From positions 1 to 64,000 of the forward strand of contig CAWCOH010000003.1 of the NCBI GenBank assembly GCA_963797115.1: a DNA stretch of 64,000 nucleotides. The letters run 5' to 3'. Positions within the stretch are counted from its first letter, which is position 1, and every line of letters starts with the position of its first letter. The DNA comes from AP-15 sp963797115 (GTDB lineage Bacteria; Pseudomonadota; Alphaproteobacteria; ATCC43930; CGMCC-115725). Positions 1 through 9,201 of this stretch are shown piece by piece. Below the pieces are notes generated by a model. That model worked only from the letters and a program-made list of their open reading frames with translations. It was not told the DNA's origin and ran no database searches. The translations under genes and the position numbers were made by a program.

Positions 1-31
1 AGAGCCGGCAAGCAGCCCTTGCTTTGGCGAG

Positions 32-481
32 CTAGCGGATCGCTTCTAGCGCTTGCGTCCTGCGCTGGACCGCAGCGCGGATGGCGTCGGCGGATTTGGT
101 CCAAACGAACGGCTTGGGCTTGCCGCTGGCTTTGGCAAACCAACCTTCGACCGCGTGGCGCAGGAACAGGATTGCAGCCGGCCGGCCGTAGCGGAGCCTC
201 CTATCGCTTCGGCCGCGCCGGTTTTCGCGGAGCTGCCCTGGCCGGCGCGCGGCCGGCGGCGTGCGGCGCGTGCGGGGTCTGGCGGACCGTTTCGGCGGGT
301 GCGCTACGGCTCTCGTCGCGAGCCGCCAGTCGATCGCCATGCCGATCGGGAGCGCGGCGATGCCGAGCGCCATCACCGCGCTGGCGAGGCGTTCCAGCCC
401 GTCGAACTCGGCCGCGATAGCGGTGAGCGCCAGCACGAGGCCGGCGCCGAACGTCAACAGAGCGGTCTTGGTATAGCGCAT
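32..481 (-). pseudogene. Small membrane ORF fused in frame to a decayed IS630-type transposase tail
   Basis: The first ~55 residues (ATG at 481) look like a small membrane protein with two hydrophobic stretches (TALLTFGAGLVLALTAIA; a second ending PIGMAIDW), followed by an Arg/Pro-rich segment. The last ~50 residues (32 to about 180) instead read VEGWFAK, then KPKPFVWTKSADAI, then the end EAIR. These resemble the C-terminus of IS630-family transposases, but the middle part expected between them is missing. The two parts share one frame only because of the junction. I read this as a membrane gene whose 3' end was replaced by an IS630 scrap. No terminal repeats of the IS were found. The function of the membrane part is unknown. 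Confidence 0.45.
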
Positions 482-580
482 ACGTTGCAGCCGCCGGACG
501 AGGCCCCTATCCTGCGGCCTTTCCAAATGCCGTGCTAAACCGATTAGAGCGACGGCGGCAACACTAGACAGAGGAAGAGG

Positions 581-1038
581 ATGTTGGAACTCGAGCGGCC
601 GGGTGACCTCGCTCACTATGTCGGCAAGGAGATCGGCGTCAGCGACTGGTTTACCGTCGACCAGGCGATCATCGACAAATTCGCGGATGCGACCGGCGAT
701 CATCAATGGATCTATGTGGATGTCGAGCGCGCCAAACGCGAGATGCCGGGCGGCAAGACGATCGCCCACGGCGAGGTAATCCTGTCGCTGGTTCCTGCGC
801 CTGGCGCAAACCATTCTACCGCGTCAAGAATTGCTCGCGCGGGCTCAATTACGGCTCAAACCGGATCCGTTTTACGGGGCAGGTGCCGGCCGGCTCGCGC
901 ATTCGGCTGCGGCAGAAGATCAAGTCGGTCGAACCGATAGAGGGCGGGGTGCGCATCACTTCGGAAAATACCGTCGAGGTCGAAGGTGCGGCGCGGCCGG
1001 CACTCGTCGCCGAGACCATCGGCATGTTGTTCGATTGA
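581..1038 (+). pseudogene. MaoC-like (R)-hydratase/dehydratase, frameshifted
   Basis: The start ATG at 581 has a good ribosome binding site (GAGGAAGAGG). The first frame reads WFTVDQAIIDKFADATGDHQ, the N-terminal hot-dog region of MaoC-like hydratases, with the catalytic D-x4-H arrangement (D-A-T-G-D-H). After about position 790 homology moves to another frame, which reads NYGSNRIRFTGQVPAGSRI and ends at the TGA at 1038. One indel between about 785 and 815 explains the break. The intact protein would be about 150 residues, normal for this family, which hydrates enoyl-CoA. It is either a recent pseudogene or an assembly indel. Confidence 0.8.
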
Positions 1039-1236
1039 CGGCCCGGCCCTCGCTGGGAGCGGCTTTAGATCGGCAGTCAACAACGGTGCGGCCCACCGGC
1101 GCGGCGCCCGGGCGCGGACGGCGCCGCGGGAGCGTGTTGCGAGTTCCGATCTTGCCGTCGGGAAAAGATGCGCCGTCGCCGGTCTCCCGGCCGGCGCCTG
1201 CAAGCCCTTGCCGAGTTGAAAGCAGTCGACCCAGAC

Positions 1237-1253
1237 CGAGACCGGCGGTCTCG
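1237..1253 (-). terminator. Short perfect hairpin just past the SMP-30 gene stop
   Basis: CGAGACC-GGC-GGTCTCG forms a perfect 7-bp stem with a 3-nt loop, 7 nt beyond the stop of the reverse-strand SMP-30 gene. There is no clear U-run, so termination is only a suggestion. The rest of 1039-1259 shows nothing I recognise. Confidence 0.3.
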
Positions 1254-1259
1254 CCGCGC

Positions 1260-2212
1260 CTACTCAGCCGCCCGCCACCCCTGGGTCTCGACGTAGAGCG
1301 AGTAGATCGATTCGCCCGCCGCCATGAAGAGGCGGTTGCGTTTGACCCCGCCGAAACAGAGATTGGCGCAACGCTCGGGCAGCATGATGCGGCCGATCAT
1401 CTTACCGTCGGGGGCGAGCACGACAACGCCGTCCTCGGCCTCGCCGCCGGACCAACCGCACCACAGATTGCCTTGGACATCGACCCGCATGCCGTCGGAG
1501 CCGCCCGGCTCGGCGCTGTTGAACTCGCGCCGGTTTGCGGTCTTGGTGCCGTTGTCGACGACATCGTAGACCTGAATTGTGCGCTGCCCCGGGCCGGGCG
1601 TGTCGATGACGTAGAGCAGTTTCTCGTCGAGCGAGAAGGCGAGCCCGTTCGGCCGTCTCATGTCGCCGACCGCGATCGCCAGCTGGCCCGTCGCCGGGTC
1701 GAGCCGGTAGACCCGGTAAGGCAATTCCGGGGTCGCCTTGTGGCCGAGGTAATTGCCGCGGATCCCGGCACCATTGTCGCTGAACCAGATCGAGCCGTCG
1801 GATTTGACGACGACATCGTTGGGGCCGGTCAACTTTTTGCCGTCGAATGTATCGGCCAGCACCGTGATCGTGCCGTCGCACTCGGTGCGGGTCAGCCGCT
1901 GCGTGTCCATCTCGCAGGTCACGAGCCTCCCTTGGCGGTCGCGGGTGTTGCCGTTGGCGTAGTGCGAGGGCTTGCGGAAGACGCTGACCGCGCCGGTCTC
2001 CTCCTCCCATTTCATCATGCGGTCGTTCGGGATGTCGCTCCAGACCAGGCAGCGGAGATCCCCGAACCAGACGGGGCCCTCGTTGAAGCGGCATCCATCG
2101 GCTATCCGCTCGATCGCGGCGTTACCGAGGACGAGCGGCGGAACCGCGGGTCTAGGGTCTTTATCCGCTGGTCCGGGTAGCGCACGATTGCCGGGTCCCA
2201 AGTTGCTGCCAT
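1260..2212 (-). pseudogene. SMP-30/gluconolactonase-family protein, frameshifted near the N-terminus
   Basis: The body of the protein matches the SMP-30/LRE beta-propeller lactonases: EGPVWFGDLRCLVWSDIPND, then WFSDNGAG, RPNGLAFS and GGSDGMRVDVQGNLWCGW. These enzymes open sugar lactones using a divalent metal. The natural N-terminus starts at the ATG at 2212 (MAATWDPAIVRYPD, ending LDPRFRR). The remainder (LVLGNAAIERIADGCRFNEG) continues in a different frame, so there is a one-base indel near 2135. Without it the protein would be about 316 residues, typical of the family. It lies 65 bp downstream of a hydroxyacid dehydrogenase on the same strand, which suggests one sugar-acid operon. Confidence 0.85.
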
Positions 2213-2277
2213 CGTTGCCAATCCCCCGCTGATGATGAACGCCCGACTCCCGATTGCCATTTGGCCCCCGGTCGGCA

Positions 2278-3324
2278 TCAGGAATTCGGTCCACGCTCCA
2301 TCGACACCGGCTGCCAGCGCTTAAGGCCGCTCCCTGCCAGCACCGAGGGGTTGACGCACGACATCGGCCATTTGCCGCTCAGCGCCAGCGACAGTTCGAG
2401 GCCGACCCGGCGGCGGCGCGCCGGATCGAACCGAGCGGTCGCCGAAGCCACATGCGCGGTCAGGATCACGTTGTTCATGCGCAGCAGCGGGTTGTTGCCG
2501 CCCGGCGGCTCCTGTTCGAGCACATCGAGCCCGGCGGCGGCGATCATGCCGTCGTCGAGCGCCTTGATCAGTGCCGTCTCGTCGGTCGTCGGGCCGCGGC
2601 CGGTGCTGACATAGATCGCGGTCTTCTTCATCTGGCGGAAGTGCTCTTCGCGGATCAGGCGGTTGGCGCTTTCCGTCGCCGGCGTGTGCATCGAGAGGAT
2701 GTCGGCGCGCGCCAGCAAGTCACCCAAGCTGACCGGCTCGACCCCGCGCTCGACCATGACGATCTCTTCGATGTACGGGTCATAGGCGATGATGTGGAGG
2801 CCGAAGGGCTTGGCCCGCTCGGCGACGGCCCGGGCAACGTGGCCGAAGGCAATAAGGCCCAAGGTCATGCCCCGCAGGCGCGGGATCTTGAGCAAAGCAG
2901 GCCGCCCCTCGGCCCAGCGCCCGTCGCGGACCATCCTGTCCTGCTCGATCAGCCGGCGGTGCGTGGCGAGGATCAAGGTCATCGCATGGTCGGCGACTTC
3001 CTCGATGAAGGTGTCGGGACAATTGGTGACCGGGATGCCCTTGGCCGTTGCCGCCTCGACATCGACGGTGTCGACGCCCACACTGCCGAGCGAGATGATT
3101 TTGCAGCGCTGCAGCCCGTCGATCATCTTTTTGGTAATGCGCCGCCCCTTGGCGTAGAGCGCGTCAGCCTCGCGCGCGGCGGCGACGAACTCGTCCTCCG
3201 ACCCCGGCGGGACCTCGAAGATCTCAGCGTCGATCGGCGTCAGCGCCTCCATTTCGTAGCCGTAGCCGCCGCCGGCGACAGTAAAGCTGGCCCCTGCCGG
3301 CGTCGCGATCCTGAACTTGGCCAA
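2278..3324 (-). CDS. D-isomer-specific 2-hydroxyacid dehydrogenase (C-terminal-binding-protein/phosphoglycerate-dehydrogenase type)
   Basis: This 348-residue protein has the layout of NAD-dependent D-2-hydroxyacid dehydrogenases. The substrate domain (LGSVGVDTVDVEAATAKGI) is followed by a Rossmann motif (LGLIAFGHVARAVAERAKPFG), a catalytic Arg in STGRGPTTDE, a Glu in LDVLEQEP, and a His in ILTAHVAS. The Rossmann glycines are slightly unusual (GLIAFG instead of GxGxxG). The start is a TTG at 3324, supported by GGGAGGG six bases upstream. It probably reduces or oxidises a 2-keto/2-hydroxy acid; the substrate cannot be read from sequence. It is likely co-transcribed with the SMP-30 gene downstream. 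Confidence 0.9.
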   Translation of the reverse strand: MAKFRIATPAGASFTVAGGGYGYEMEALTPIDAEIFEVPPGSEDEFVAAAREADALYAKGRRITKKMIDGLQRCKIISLGSVGVDTVDVEAATAKGIPVTNCPDTFIEEVADHAMTLILATHRRLIEQDRMVRDGRWAEGRPALLKIPRLRGMTLGLIAFGHVARAVAERAKPFGLHIIAYDPYIEEIVMVERGVEPVSLGDLLARADILSMHTPATESANRLIREEHFRQMKKTAIYVSTGRGPTTDETALIKALDDGMIAAAGLDVLEQEPPGGNNPLLRMNNVILTAHVASATARFDPARRRRVGLELSLALSGKWPMSCVNPSVLAGSGLKRWQPVSMERGPNS

Positions 3325-3381
3325 GATTCCCTCCCTTGCGCGAGATCGATCTGCGGATCACACCGTTGCCCGAGCGGGTTG

Positions 3382-4524
3382 TCAATCGCCGCTCGTCGGC
3401 ATTGCAGGCCGTTCCAGACGTTGAAACAGCGAAACCACCATTGTGATCACGAGCAGCAGAGAGAGACCGACACTGATGCCTGCAAGGCGATCGATCCCCG
3501 GCGTGATCGAGAGCGGCGGGCCGCGCCCTTGAACGATACTCATCAGAAACGCGAGTCCGGCCTGGGTTCCGGCGTAACCGATTCCGGTACTGCCGGATTG
3601 GATCTGCCAGCACAGCCAGACGCCGCCGATCAGCACCAACAGCCAGATCGCGAAATCGTCGCCGACCCCCCAGCCAAGACAGATCAGACCCACGAGCGCC
3701 CCGCACAGACAGCCAAGCAGGCGGTAGAGCGCGCGATTGATGATTGTGCGGGCGTCGGGCTCGGTCACCGCCGTGGTCGGAACCGCCAGCACCGCGACGG
3801 CGGTGATGCCGATCGACGTCGGGCTCAGCGGCGACAGTGAAGCGGCGAGAGCGGGCAACAGCATGACGGTCAACCCGCCGCGGCTGGCATGCAGGATTAT
3901 CGGCCAGTTGTCGCGCAGCCATCGCTCTAATTCGGCGGCATGGCGGCGCGACCAGAACATCAGCGGCAGCGGTCGGTGGGCCGTCGGGGCAGGGCTGGCG
4001 GCAGCCTTCATCGGATCGGGCAGCAGCGCGGTCACCAGCAACGACGCCACGGTCCCGATCGCGACATCGATAACGCGGTCGCACGCCATCATGAATGCCG
4101 TCGGCGGCTGATCGAGCCCAATCAGGGTCACCAGGGTTCCTGTGATCCCGCCCATCAGCCAAGCGTAGCCAAATCGGGACATGGAAAAACCGAACAATCC
4201 CGCCCAAGCCATCGCAAACAGACACAGGCAGAATGGCACGGGCTCGTAGGCGAACAATCCGAGCACGACGACGCCGAGAGCGGCGCCGATCGCGCTGCCA
4301 ATGATCCGCATGACGGCGCGCAGCAACGCCTCAGCGAGCGAGGACCGCGCGACCATGAAGGCGGAGATCGCCGCCCACCACGGCTGATCGGAGTGCCACC
4401 AGAACGCGATAATGACGGCCAAGGCGACCGATCCCGCCGCCGCCAGCGACTCCAGGCCGCGCCTGCCCGAAACATCGATTGATCGAAACTCAGCAGCCAG
4501 CGCCGCGAACACCTCGCGGAACAT
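3382..4524 (-). CDS. FUSC-family inner-membrane efflux protein (AaeB-like)
   Basis: This 380-residue integral membrane protein has two hydrophobic halves of about 4-6 helices separated by a short soluble stretch (DPMKAAASPAPTAHRPL, then RRHAAELERWLRDNW). This is the fusaric-acid-resistance (FUSC) architecture, although shorter than E. coli AaeB (~650). The motif PWWAAISAFMVARSSLAEAL is the typical first-half FUSC signature. The membrane fusion partner lies immediately upstream (9 nt gap). By family, such pairs export aromatic or hydroxylated acids, which suits a catabolic neighbourhood. No outer-membrane channel gene is in the window. Confidence 0.85.
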   Translation of the reverse strand: MFREVFAALAAEFRSIDVSGRRGLESLAAAGSVALAVIIAFWWHSDQPWWAAISAFMVARSSLAEALLRAVMRIIGSAIGAALGVVVLGLFAYEPVPFCLCLFAMAWAGLFGFSMSRFGYAWLMGGITGTLVTLIGLDQPPTAFMMACDRVIDVAIGTVASLLVTALLPDPMKAAASPAPTAHRPLPLMFWSRRHAAELERWLRDNWPIILHASRGGLTVMLLPALAASLSPLSPTSIGITAVAVLAVPTTAVTEPDARTIINRALYRLLGCLCGALVGLICLGWGVGDDFAIWLLVLIGGVWLCWQIQSGSTGIGYAGTQAGLAFLMSIVQGRGPPLSITPGIDRLAGISVGLSLLLVITMVVSLFQRLERPAMPTSGD

Positions 4525-4533
4525 CAGTGCATC

Positions 4534-5658
4534 TCAATAGACGATCAGGGTGCGTGCATCGGCGCCCATGTGCAGCACGATGTCCGGATCAAGGTCCTGC
4601 AATAACAACGTTACCGGAAACCGGCGCTCGAGGCGGATCCAGTCGGTGGTCGGCGCCACATAGGGGAGCAATTTGCGTTCTCCCTGCTCGCGGCTGATGC
4701 CACGGGCGATGCCCTGGATCGTCGCGCGGCGAATATGCCACGGGTACATGTCGAGCCAGACCCAGGCGATGGTCCCAGGTTTCATGTGGCGGATCACGCT
4801 TTCCTTGTAATTGGCGTAGATCCGCCAGGCATGCGCATCGACAAGCCCGACCAGCGCCTTGTTCTCTACCGCCTGATCGCCTACCCGCAACATGAGTTGC
4901 GTGATCGTACCGTCGCTCGGCGAAAGCAGCTTTGTCTGCTCGAGCTGCCATTGGAGATAAGCGATTTCGGCCTCGATCGCCTTGACGTTCGCCTGATGCA
5001 GAGCCAGCATTCTCTGTGCCTCGGCGGCGGTGGCCTCGGCGTCGGCAAGTTCGGCCTTCGCTTCCTGCTCCTTGGCCGTGGCCGTATCGAACGCTTGGCG
5101 GGATAGAAAGCCTTCGGCCGTGATCGGCGCCGCGCGGCGCAGATTGTCGCTTGCCAGACGCTCTTTCGCCGCGGCCTCGTCGCGCTTTGCCTGCGCCGCC
5201 GCGATGATGTCGAGATCGACCGCGAGTTGGGCCTCTGCCTCGGCCTTTTTCGCCTGCTTTTCGCTGAGCGCCAGCCGGAATGGCGTCGGATCGATCGTCG
5301 CCAGCAAATCTCCCTTCTTGACGGTCTGATTGTCGACAATGTTCAGACTGACGATCCGACCGCCGACGTAGGGAGCGATGCTGACCAGATCGGAAGTGAC
5401 ATAGGCGTCGTCGGTATAGGCAAAGAAATAGCCGGAAGCCCAGTACAGTCCGAGTGCCAGCGCGATCGAGGAAAGCACCAGCAGCACGCGCCGGCGATAT
5501 CCCGCCGCATTCTCAGTTTGCAGATCCGCGTCGGACTTCGCGCCGTCTTGCTCCGGCAATGGGCTCGGAAGCGGCGGCGCGTCGGGCTTCTCATCGGGCT
5601 CGGGGCGTTTTGCCCTTGCAACCTCATGCAGCGGCGCTCGAGTACCGAGATCCGACAT
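4534..5658 (-). CDS. HlyD/EmrA-family membrane fusion protein
   Basis: The protein has 374 residues. A Pro-rich cytoplasmic N-terminus (about 1-55) precedes one transmembrane helix (VLLVLSSIALALGLYWASGYFF). It continues into the signature YTDDAYVTSDLVSIAPYVGG, the biotinyl-lipoyl half motifs, a long Ala/Glu-rich coiled coil (AEAQLAVDLDIIAAAQAKRD onward) and the returning LSPSDGTITQLMLRVGD half. This is the periplasmic adaptor of an EmrAB/AaeAB-type pump. Its stop lies 9 nt before the FUSC start, so the two form an operon. Confidence 0.9.
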   Translation of the reverse strand: MSDLGTRAPLHEVARAKRPEPDEKPDAPPLPSPLPEQDGAKSDADLQTENAAGYRRRVLLVLSSIALALGLYWASGYFFAYTDDAYVTSDLVSIAPYVGGRIVSLNIVDNQTVKKGDLLATIDPTPFRLALSEKQAKKAEAEAQLAVDLDIIAAAQAKRDEAAAKERLASDNLRRAAPITAEGFLSRQAFDTATAKEQEAKAELADAEATAAEAQRMLALHQANVKAIEAEIAYLQWQLEQTKLLSPSDGTITQLMLRVGDQAVENKALVGLVDAHAWRIYANYKESVIRHMKPGTIAWVWLDMYPWHIRRATIQGIARGISREQGERKLLPYVAPTTDWIRLERRFPVTLLLQDLDPDIVLHMGADARTLIVY

Positions 5659-5699
5659 GAATTCAGCTCCGGGTCAGCATAAGCGTCACGATGGGGGAG

Positions 5700-6116
5700 T
5701 CAGAACACCGGCCGGGGCCGCTGGTTCGTCGGGTAGCGCGGCAAATGGTCGGCGATTTCGAACCAGCCGATCTGGCTTTCTGTCCAGACGTGCAGCAGCG
5801 GCTCGACCGGGTCGGGGTTGTCGAGGGTGGCGATGCTCACGTCGACATGCTGCGGGTTGCTGGCCGCGCGCCAGGTCAAGGGTGTGCCGCAGGCGCGGCA
5901 GAAATGGCGAAAGGCCTTGGCCGACGAGCGGTAGACGGCGAGCTCTCCGGTGGTCACAGCGAACGCGTCGAGCGGCACGGTGAGCCAGGCGATGACCGGT
6001 GCGCCGTGCGCCCGCTGGCACATCCGGCAATGGCAGTAGAGCGCCTCGACGGGTGCTGCGTTGATGCGATAGCGTACCTGCCCGCAGAGGCAGCCGCCGG
6101 TAAGAGTCCCGTCCAT
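5700..6116 (-). CDS. GFA (CENP-V/Gfa) domain protein
   Basis: This 138-residue zinc protein belongs to the glutathione-dependent formaldehyde-activating enzyme-like superfamily. Zinc ligands are visible: C9 and C11 (GGCLCGQVRY), then C28, C30 and C33 (YCHCRMCQRAHG), then C73 and C76 (HFCRACGTPLTW). The domain fills the whole protein, as is usual. Most members have no proven formaldehyde activity, so the reaction is unassigned. It lies just beyond the start of the efflux adaptor on the same strand and is divergent from the DUF3096 gene. Confidence 0.9.
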   Translation of the reverse strand: MDGTLTGGCLCGQVRYRINAAPVEALYCHCRMCQRAHGAPVIAWLTVPLDAFAVTTGELAVYRSSAKAFRHFCRACGTPLTWRAASNPQHVDVSIATLDNPDPVEPLLHVWTESQIGWFEIADHLPRYPTNQRPRPVF

Positions 6117-6160
6117 TCGTTCACCTCCGTCGGTCGCTGGCGGAAACAGGAGCCTGTTCG

Positions 6161-6322
6161 ATGAGCCTCGATATTGTCGTTATTCAGCCCCTTGTCGCGC
6201 TGATCGCCGGCATCCTGATCCTGCTGATCCCGCGCCTCTTAAATTTCGTCGTCGCGATCTACCTGATCCTAATCGGCATCGTCGGGTTGTGGCCGCACTT
6301 GATATACCACGTTCCCAGCTGA
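6161..6322 (+). CDS. DUF3096 small membrane protein
   Basis: A 53-residue ORF starts at the ATG at 6161, six bases after ACAGGAGCC. It reads MSLDIVVIQPLVALIAGIL, then NFVVAIYLILIGIVGLWP. This is the DUF3096 pattern: two short helices, the first containing PLVALIAGILIL and the second YLILIG. The function is unknown; such proteins are common one-domain membrane peptides in proteobacteria. It is divergent from the GFA gene. Confidence 0.85.
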   Translation: MSLDIVVIQPLVALIAGILILLIPRLLNFVVAIYLILIGIVGLWPHLIYHVPS

Positions 6323-6396
6323 AGGAGGACCGGAGGGGCTAGTGACCAAGAGCCTCTTTGGCGGGGATGACAGGGTGAGATAAACCGGAGGGCAAA

Positions 6397-7530
6397 TTGG
6401 CGGACCTGGTTCTCAGGGGCGGACGCGTCATCGATCCCGTAGGCGGACGCGACGAGACGACCGACATCGCCTTTGGCGAGGGGAAAGTGGTCGCGGTCGG
6501 GCCTGATCTCTGCGGCGGCGAAATTGCCGATGTCCGCGGGCTCCTCGTGGTACCTGGGCTGATCGATCTCCACACCCACGTCTATTGGGGCGGGACCTCG
6601 CTCGGTGTCGATGCGGCCGAAGTGGCGCAGCGCAGCGGGACGACGACCTTCGTCGATGCCGGCAGCGCCGGACCCGGCAATTTTCACGGCTTTCGCCGTC
6701 ATGTCATCGAGCGGTCGCCGCTGCGCATCATCCCTTATCTCAACATCTCCTTTCCCGGGATCTTCGCCTTCAGCGCCGGCGTGATGGTCGGCGAATGCGC
6801 CGATCTGCGGCTCCTCGATCCGCGCGAATGCGTGCGCGTCATCGGGGCCAACCGCGATCTGATTGCCGGCGTCAAGGTGCGCGTCGGACGCAATGCCGGC
6901 GGCGCCTCGGGCGTGGCACCGCTCGACATTGCGCTCGAAGTGGCCGAAGAAACCGGGCTTCCAGTCATGGCGCATCTCGACAACCCGCCGCCCAGCCGGC
7001 TCGAAGTGCTCTTGCGCCTGCGCCCCGGCGACATCCTGACGCACTGCTTCCGCCCGTTTCCGAACGCGCCGATGCACGGAGACGGACGGATCCGCGAGGA
7101 GGTGTTAGAGGCGCGCCGGCGCGGGGTGATCTTCGACATCGGCCACGGCGGCGGCTCGTTCGGCTTTCGCACCGCCGAGGCGATGCTCGCTGCCGGGTTT
7201 CTGCCGGACGCCATCAGCAGCGACGTTCACGCCTTGAGCATCAACGGGCCGGCCTTCGACCAGCTGGTGACGATGTCGAAATTCCTGTGCCTGGGGATGC
7301 CGTTGGTCGACGTGATCCGGGCCAGCACCGCCGCTCCTGCGGCCGCGCTCGGCCGTGCCGATATCGGCCGACTGGAGATCGGCGCGGTCGGCGATGCGAC
7401 CGTGCTCGAACTCGTCCAAGGCGATTTCGAATACCGCGATGTGCTGGGAGAGGTTCGCGGCGGACGCCAGCGGCTCGAAGTGAAGGGGCTCGTCGTGGCG
7501 GGAAAATGGCGGCACTCGCCGCGGACATGA
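6397..7530 (+). CDS. Amidohydrolase/deacetylase-family metallohydrolase
   Basis: This 377-residue TIM-barrel amidohydrolase starts at a TTG (6397) preceded by GGAGG at 8 bases. Metal ligands are in place: H-x-H in LIDLHTHVYWGG; a candidate metal-bridging Lys in IAGVKVRVGR; His in VMAHLDNPP; His in ILTHCFRPF; and Asp in AISSDVHALSING. This spacing fits the deacetylase-like group of amidohydrolases (EF_0837/AHA_3915 type). The motif VVPGLIDLHTHV with RGGRVIDPVGGRDE is the usual amidohydrolase entry. The substrate is unknown, probably an N-acyl or cyclic amide. It is monocistronic and convergent with rpsU. Confidence 0.88.
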   Translation: MADLVLRGGRVIDPVGGRDETTDIAFGEGKVVAVGPDLCGGEIADVRGLLVVPGLIDLHTHVYWGGTSLGVDAAEVAQRSGTTTFVDAGSAGPGNFHGFRRHVIERSPLRIIPYLNISFPGIFAFSAGVMVGECADLRLLDPRECVRVIGANRDLIAGVKVRVGRNAGGASGVAPLDIALEVAEETGLPVMAHLDNPPPSRLEVLLRLRPGDILTHCFRPFPNAPMHGDGRIREEVLEARRRGVIFDIGHGGGSFGFRTAEAMLAAGFLPDAISSDVHALSINGPAFDQLVTMSKFLCLGMPLVDVIRASTAAPAAALGRADIGRLEIGAVGDATVLELVQGDFEYRDVLGEVRGGRQRLEVKGLVVAGKWRHSPRT

Positions 7531-7547
7531 GTGCCTTGCGGCTCGCT

Positions 7548-7751
7548 TTAGTACCCTTCGCGCTCGAGACGCTTCCGCAACATCTTGCGGTGGCGACGGA
7601 TGGCTTCGGCCTTCTCCCGCACCCGACGTTCCGACGGCTTTTCGTAGGCTCGCCGCCGCTTCATCTCACGGAAGACGCCTTCGCGCTGCATCTTTTTCTT
7701 TAGCACTCGCAATGCGCCATTAACGTCGTTGTCGCGCACGAAAACTTCCAT
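7548..7751 (-). CDS. rpsU: 30S ribosomal protein S21
   Basis: The 67-residue protein starts MEVFVRDNDVNGALRVLKKK and continues MQREGVFREMKRRRAYEKPS with a basic C-terminal helix. This is the full S21 family. The ATG at 7751 was chosen because it matches the family start and has AAAGGAAAAG eight bases upstream; a longer in-frame reading to 7847 has no family support. S21 helps 30S subunits recognise mRNA during initiation. Confidence 0.95.
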   Translation of the reverse strand: MEVFVRDNDVNGALRVLKKKMQREGVFREMKRRRAYEKPSERRVREKAEAIRRHRKMLRKRLEREGY

Positions 7752-8293
7752 CAGCACTTTTCCTTTCACCGAGTCGCGTTTTATAGGGGCAGGCGAGAGA
7801 GCCAAGCCAGCGAGCGTTTGCCCCGGCTTGAGCCGGCGGTGCTCCAAGTTGACTTCCGAGGTTCTATTTTCCGCAAAAGCTTATAGTCTACCAGCCCCGG
7901 GCACCAGCCAAGGACAATGGAGCGTCTCATCCGATGTGACCAACTCTTGGTCGGCAGCCGGCGCCGCGGCACCGCCGCTTTCGCGTAGATCGGCGTAAGT
8001 TTTTTGACGCTTCTTGAGCTCCTGGGCCTCCGACCATTTCCTAAATCCGCTTGTGCTGCTACTTATCGAGATCGCCATGGCCGCCGATCTTTCATGAAAT
8101 TCGGATATCTATAAGTGGTGACGACGCGAAAGATTGCGAGCTTGGAATTTGCTGCCGCTAAAAACTCGGCGCAAGTTCGACCGTGGATAACAGACCCTGG
8201 CGGCAGTCAATTATCTATTTGACAGTTCTAGGAATTTAATTGAGGTTTCATCGGCCCCAATATGTCTGAGTATCTCGGTGGCAAGGGCATGTG
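7752..8293. other. Intergenic, no gene seen
   Basis: This 540-bp stretch lies between rpsU and the 98-residue hypothetical gene. It is less GC-rich than its surroundings and has no ORF with recognisable family or convincing codon use. It should contain the rpsU promoter near 7760-7900, but I could not pick a clear -35/-10. Confidence 0.5.
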
Positions 8294-8587
8294 ATGATGA
8301 CAGACCATCCGGTTGATCTCGACGAGCATCGCGGCATGGCCGCACAGAGATCGACGGAAATCCGCCGGCGCCTCCACGAGGTCCAAGCCGATCAGGCGGT
8401 GCTTCGCCGCGAGCGCGAAGAATTCGAGCGCCATGCCATTGCGGCTTCATCGACCACTTGGCCGGAGGCTGCAGCAAAGGCGCGATATCTGATCGAGCTT
8501 TTCGCTGGAACACCCGAGGCGCAGGATCCCCGCCGCCGAGAGCTAATAGCGCGAGTGCTCGACGATCTCGCCAGATTATCCAAATAG
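8294..8587 (+). CDS. Hypothetical coiled-coil protein (~97 aa)
   Basis: The ORF reads from ATG 8294 or 8297. The N-terminal half is an Arg/Glu-rich helix (RRRLHEVQADQAVLRREREE) and the C-terminal half is also helical (AAAKARYLIELFAGTPEAQD). Codon use fits a real gene. I recognise no named domain. The heptad-like charge pattern suggests a short coiled coil. Confidence 0.55.
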   Translation: MMTDHPVDLDEHRGMAAQRSTEIRRRLHEVQADQAVLRREREEFERHAIAASSTTWPEAAAKARYLIELFAGTPEAQDPRRRELIARVLDDLARLSK

Positions 8588-9009
8588 TCGGCGTTACAGG
8601 CCCGGGGTGTCGAAGACTCGCAACGGGCATCGTCCGATACCATATTGCTAGTCATCGGCGGCGGCGACCGATCCGGGCGCCGACGGCTGAGATGGCTTCC
8701 CTATTGAGGGCGGCGAGCACTCCCGGCTGAATTGCCAAAGCCGGGATGGCGTGCAGCGGCAGAAAGCCGCCGACGCAATTTCCAAATGCATGAGGTTTTG
8801 CTCGTGCAACGTGGAAGTTCCGTGCTCCGCTTCGCCTCTTTGACCGCGTTTTCCTAAACACGGCGGGAAGGAACAGCTGGGATGGCCGCCCACGGAAGCC
8901 ATCACAGCCTCGCCAACGAGCGTTTCTCGGGCGCCGGGGGCAGGGTCGCATCAAGCGGGTAATGATGCGCTGATCACATTTGGCGTCCGTCCTTATGAAA
9001 GGCAATCTG
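8588..9009. other. Intergenic, no gene seen
   Basis: About 420 bp between two small hypothetical genes. Readable frames on both strands are Arg- and Pro-rich antisense-type noise. No RNA gene, repeat or clear promoter was recognised. Confidence 0.4.
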
Positions 9010-9201
9010 ATGGCAGAACCCGGAGTGAGGCGCTCAGTCGAAGAACTGGCGCAGCTACTCTACGAAGCGAGTGATCCCAACGGCATTCCGTGGGTTAAAC
9101 GAGGGTTGGCAGTTCGCGACCCGTGGCTCCGGGTCGCGCGACAGCAGATAGCGCAATCACAAAATATGTCGTCGGACTGCATTGGGATGATCGGGCCATG
9201 A
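9010..9201 (+). CDS. Small hypothetical protein, first of an overlapping pair
   Basis: This 63-residue ORF has AAAGG seven bases upstream of the ATG. The first 40 residues (VRRSVEELAQLLYEASDPNG, then IPWVKRGLAVRDPW) look like a genuine folded segment. Its TGA (9199-9201) overlaps the ATG of the next small gene as ATGA, which suggests translational coupling. No family was recognised. Confidence 0.45.
   Translation: MAEPGVRRSVEELAQLLYEASDPNGIPWVKRGLAVRDPWLRVARQQIAQSQNMSSDCIGMIGP

Noticed and set aside
32..180. An intact IS630 element at the left window edge
   Set aside because: Only the last part of the transposase is present with an internal gap; no terminal repeats or catalytic residues are visible.
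2254..3840. Long + strand frame over the hydroxyacid dehydrogenase and FUSC genes
   Set aside because: Antisense to two well-supported genes; composition is Arg/His/Asp-rich with no domain.
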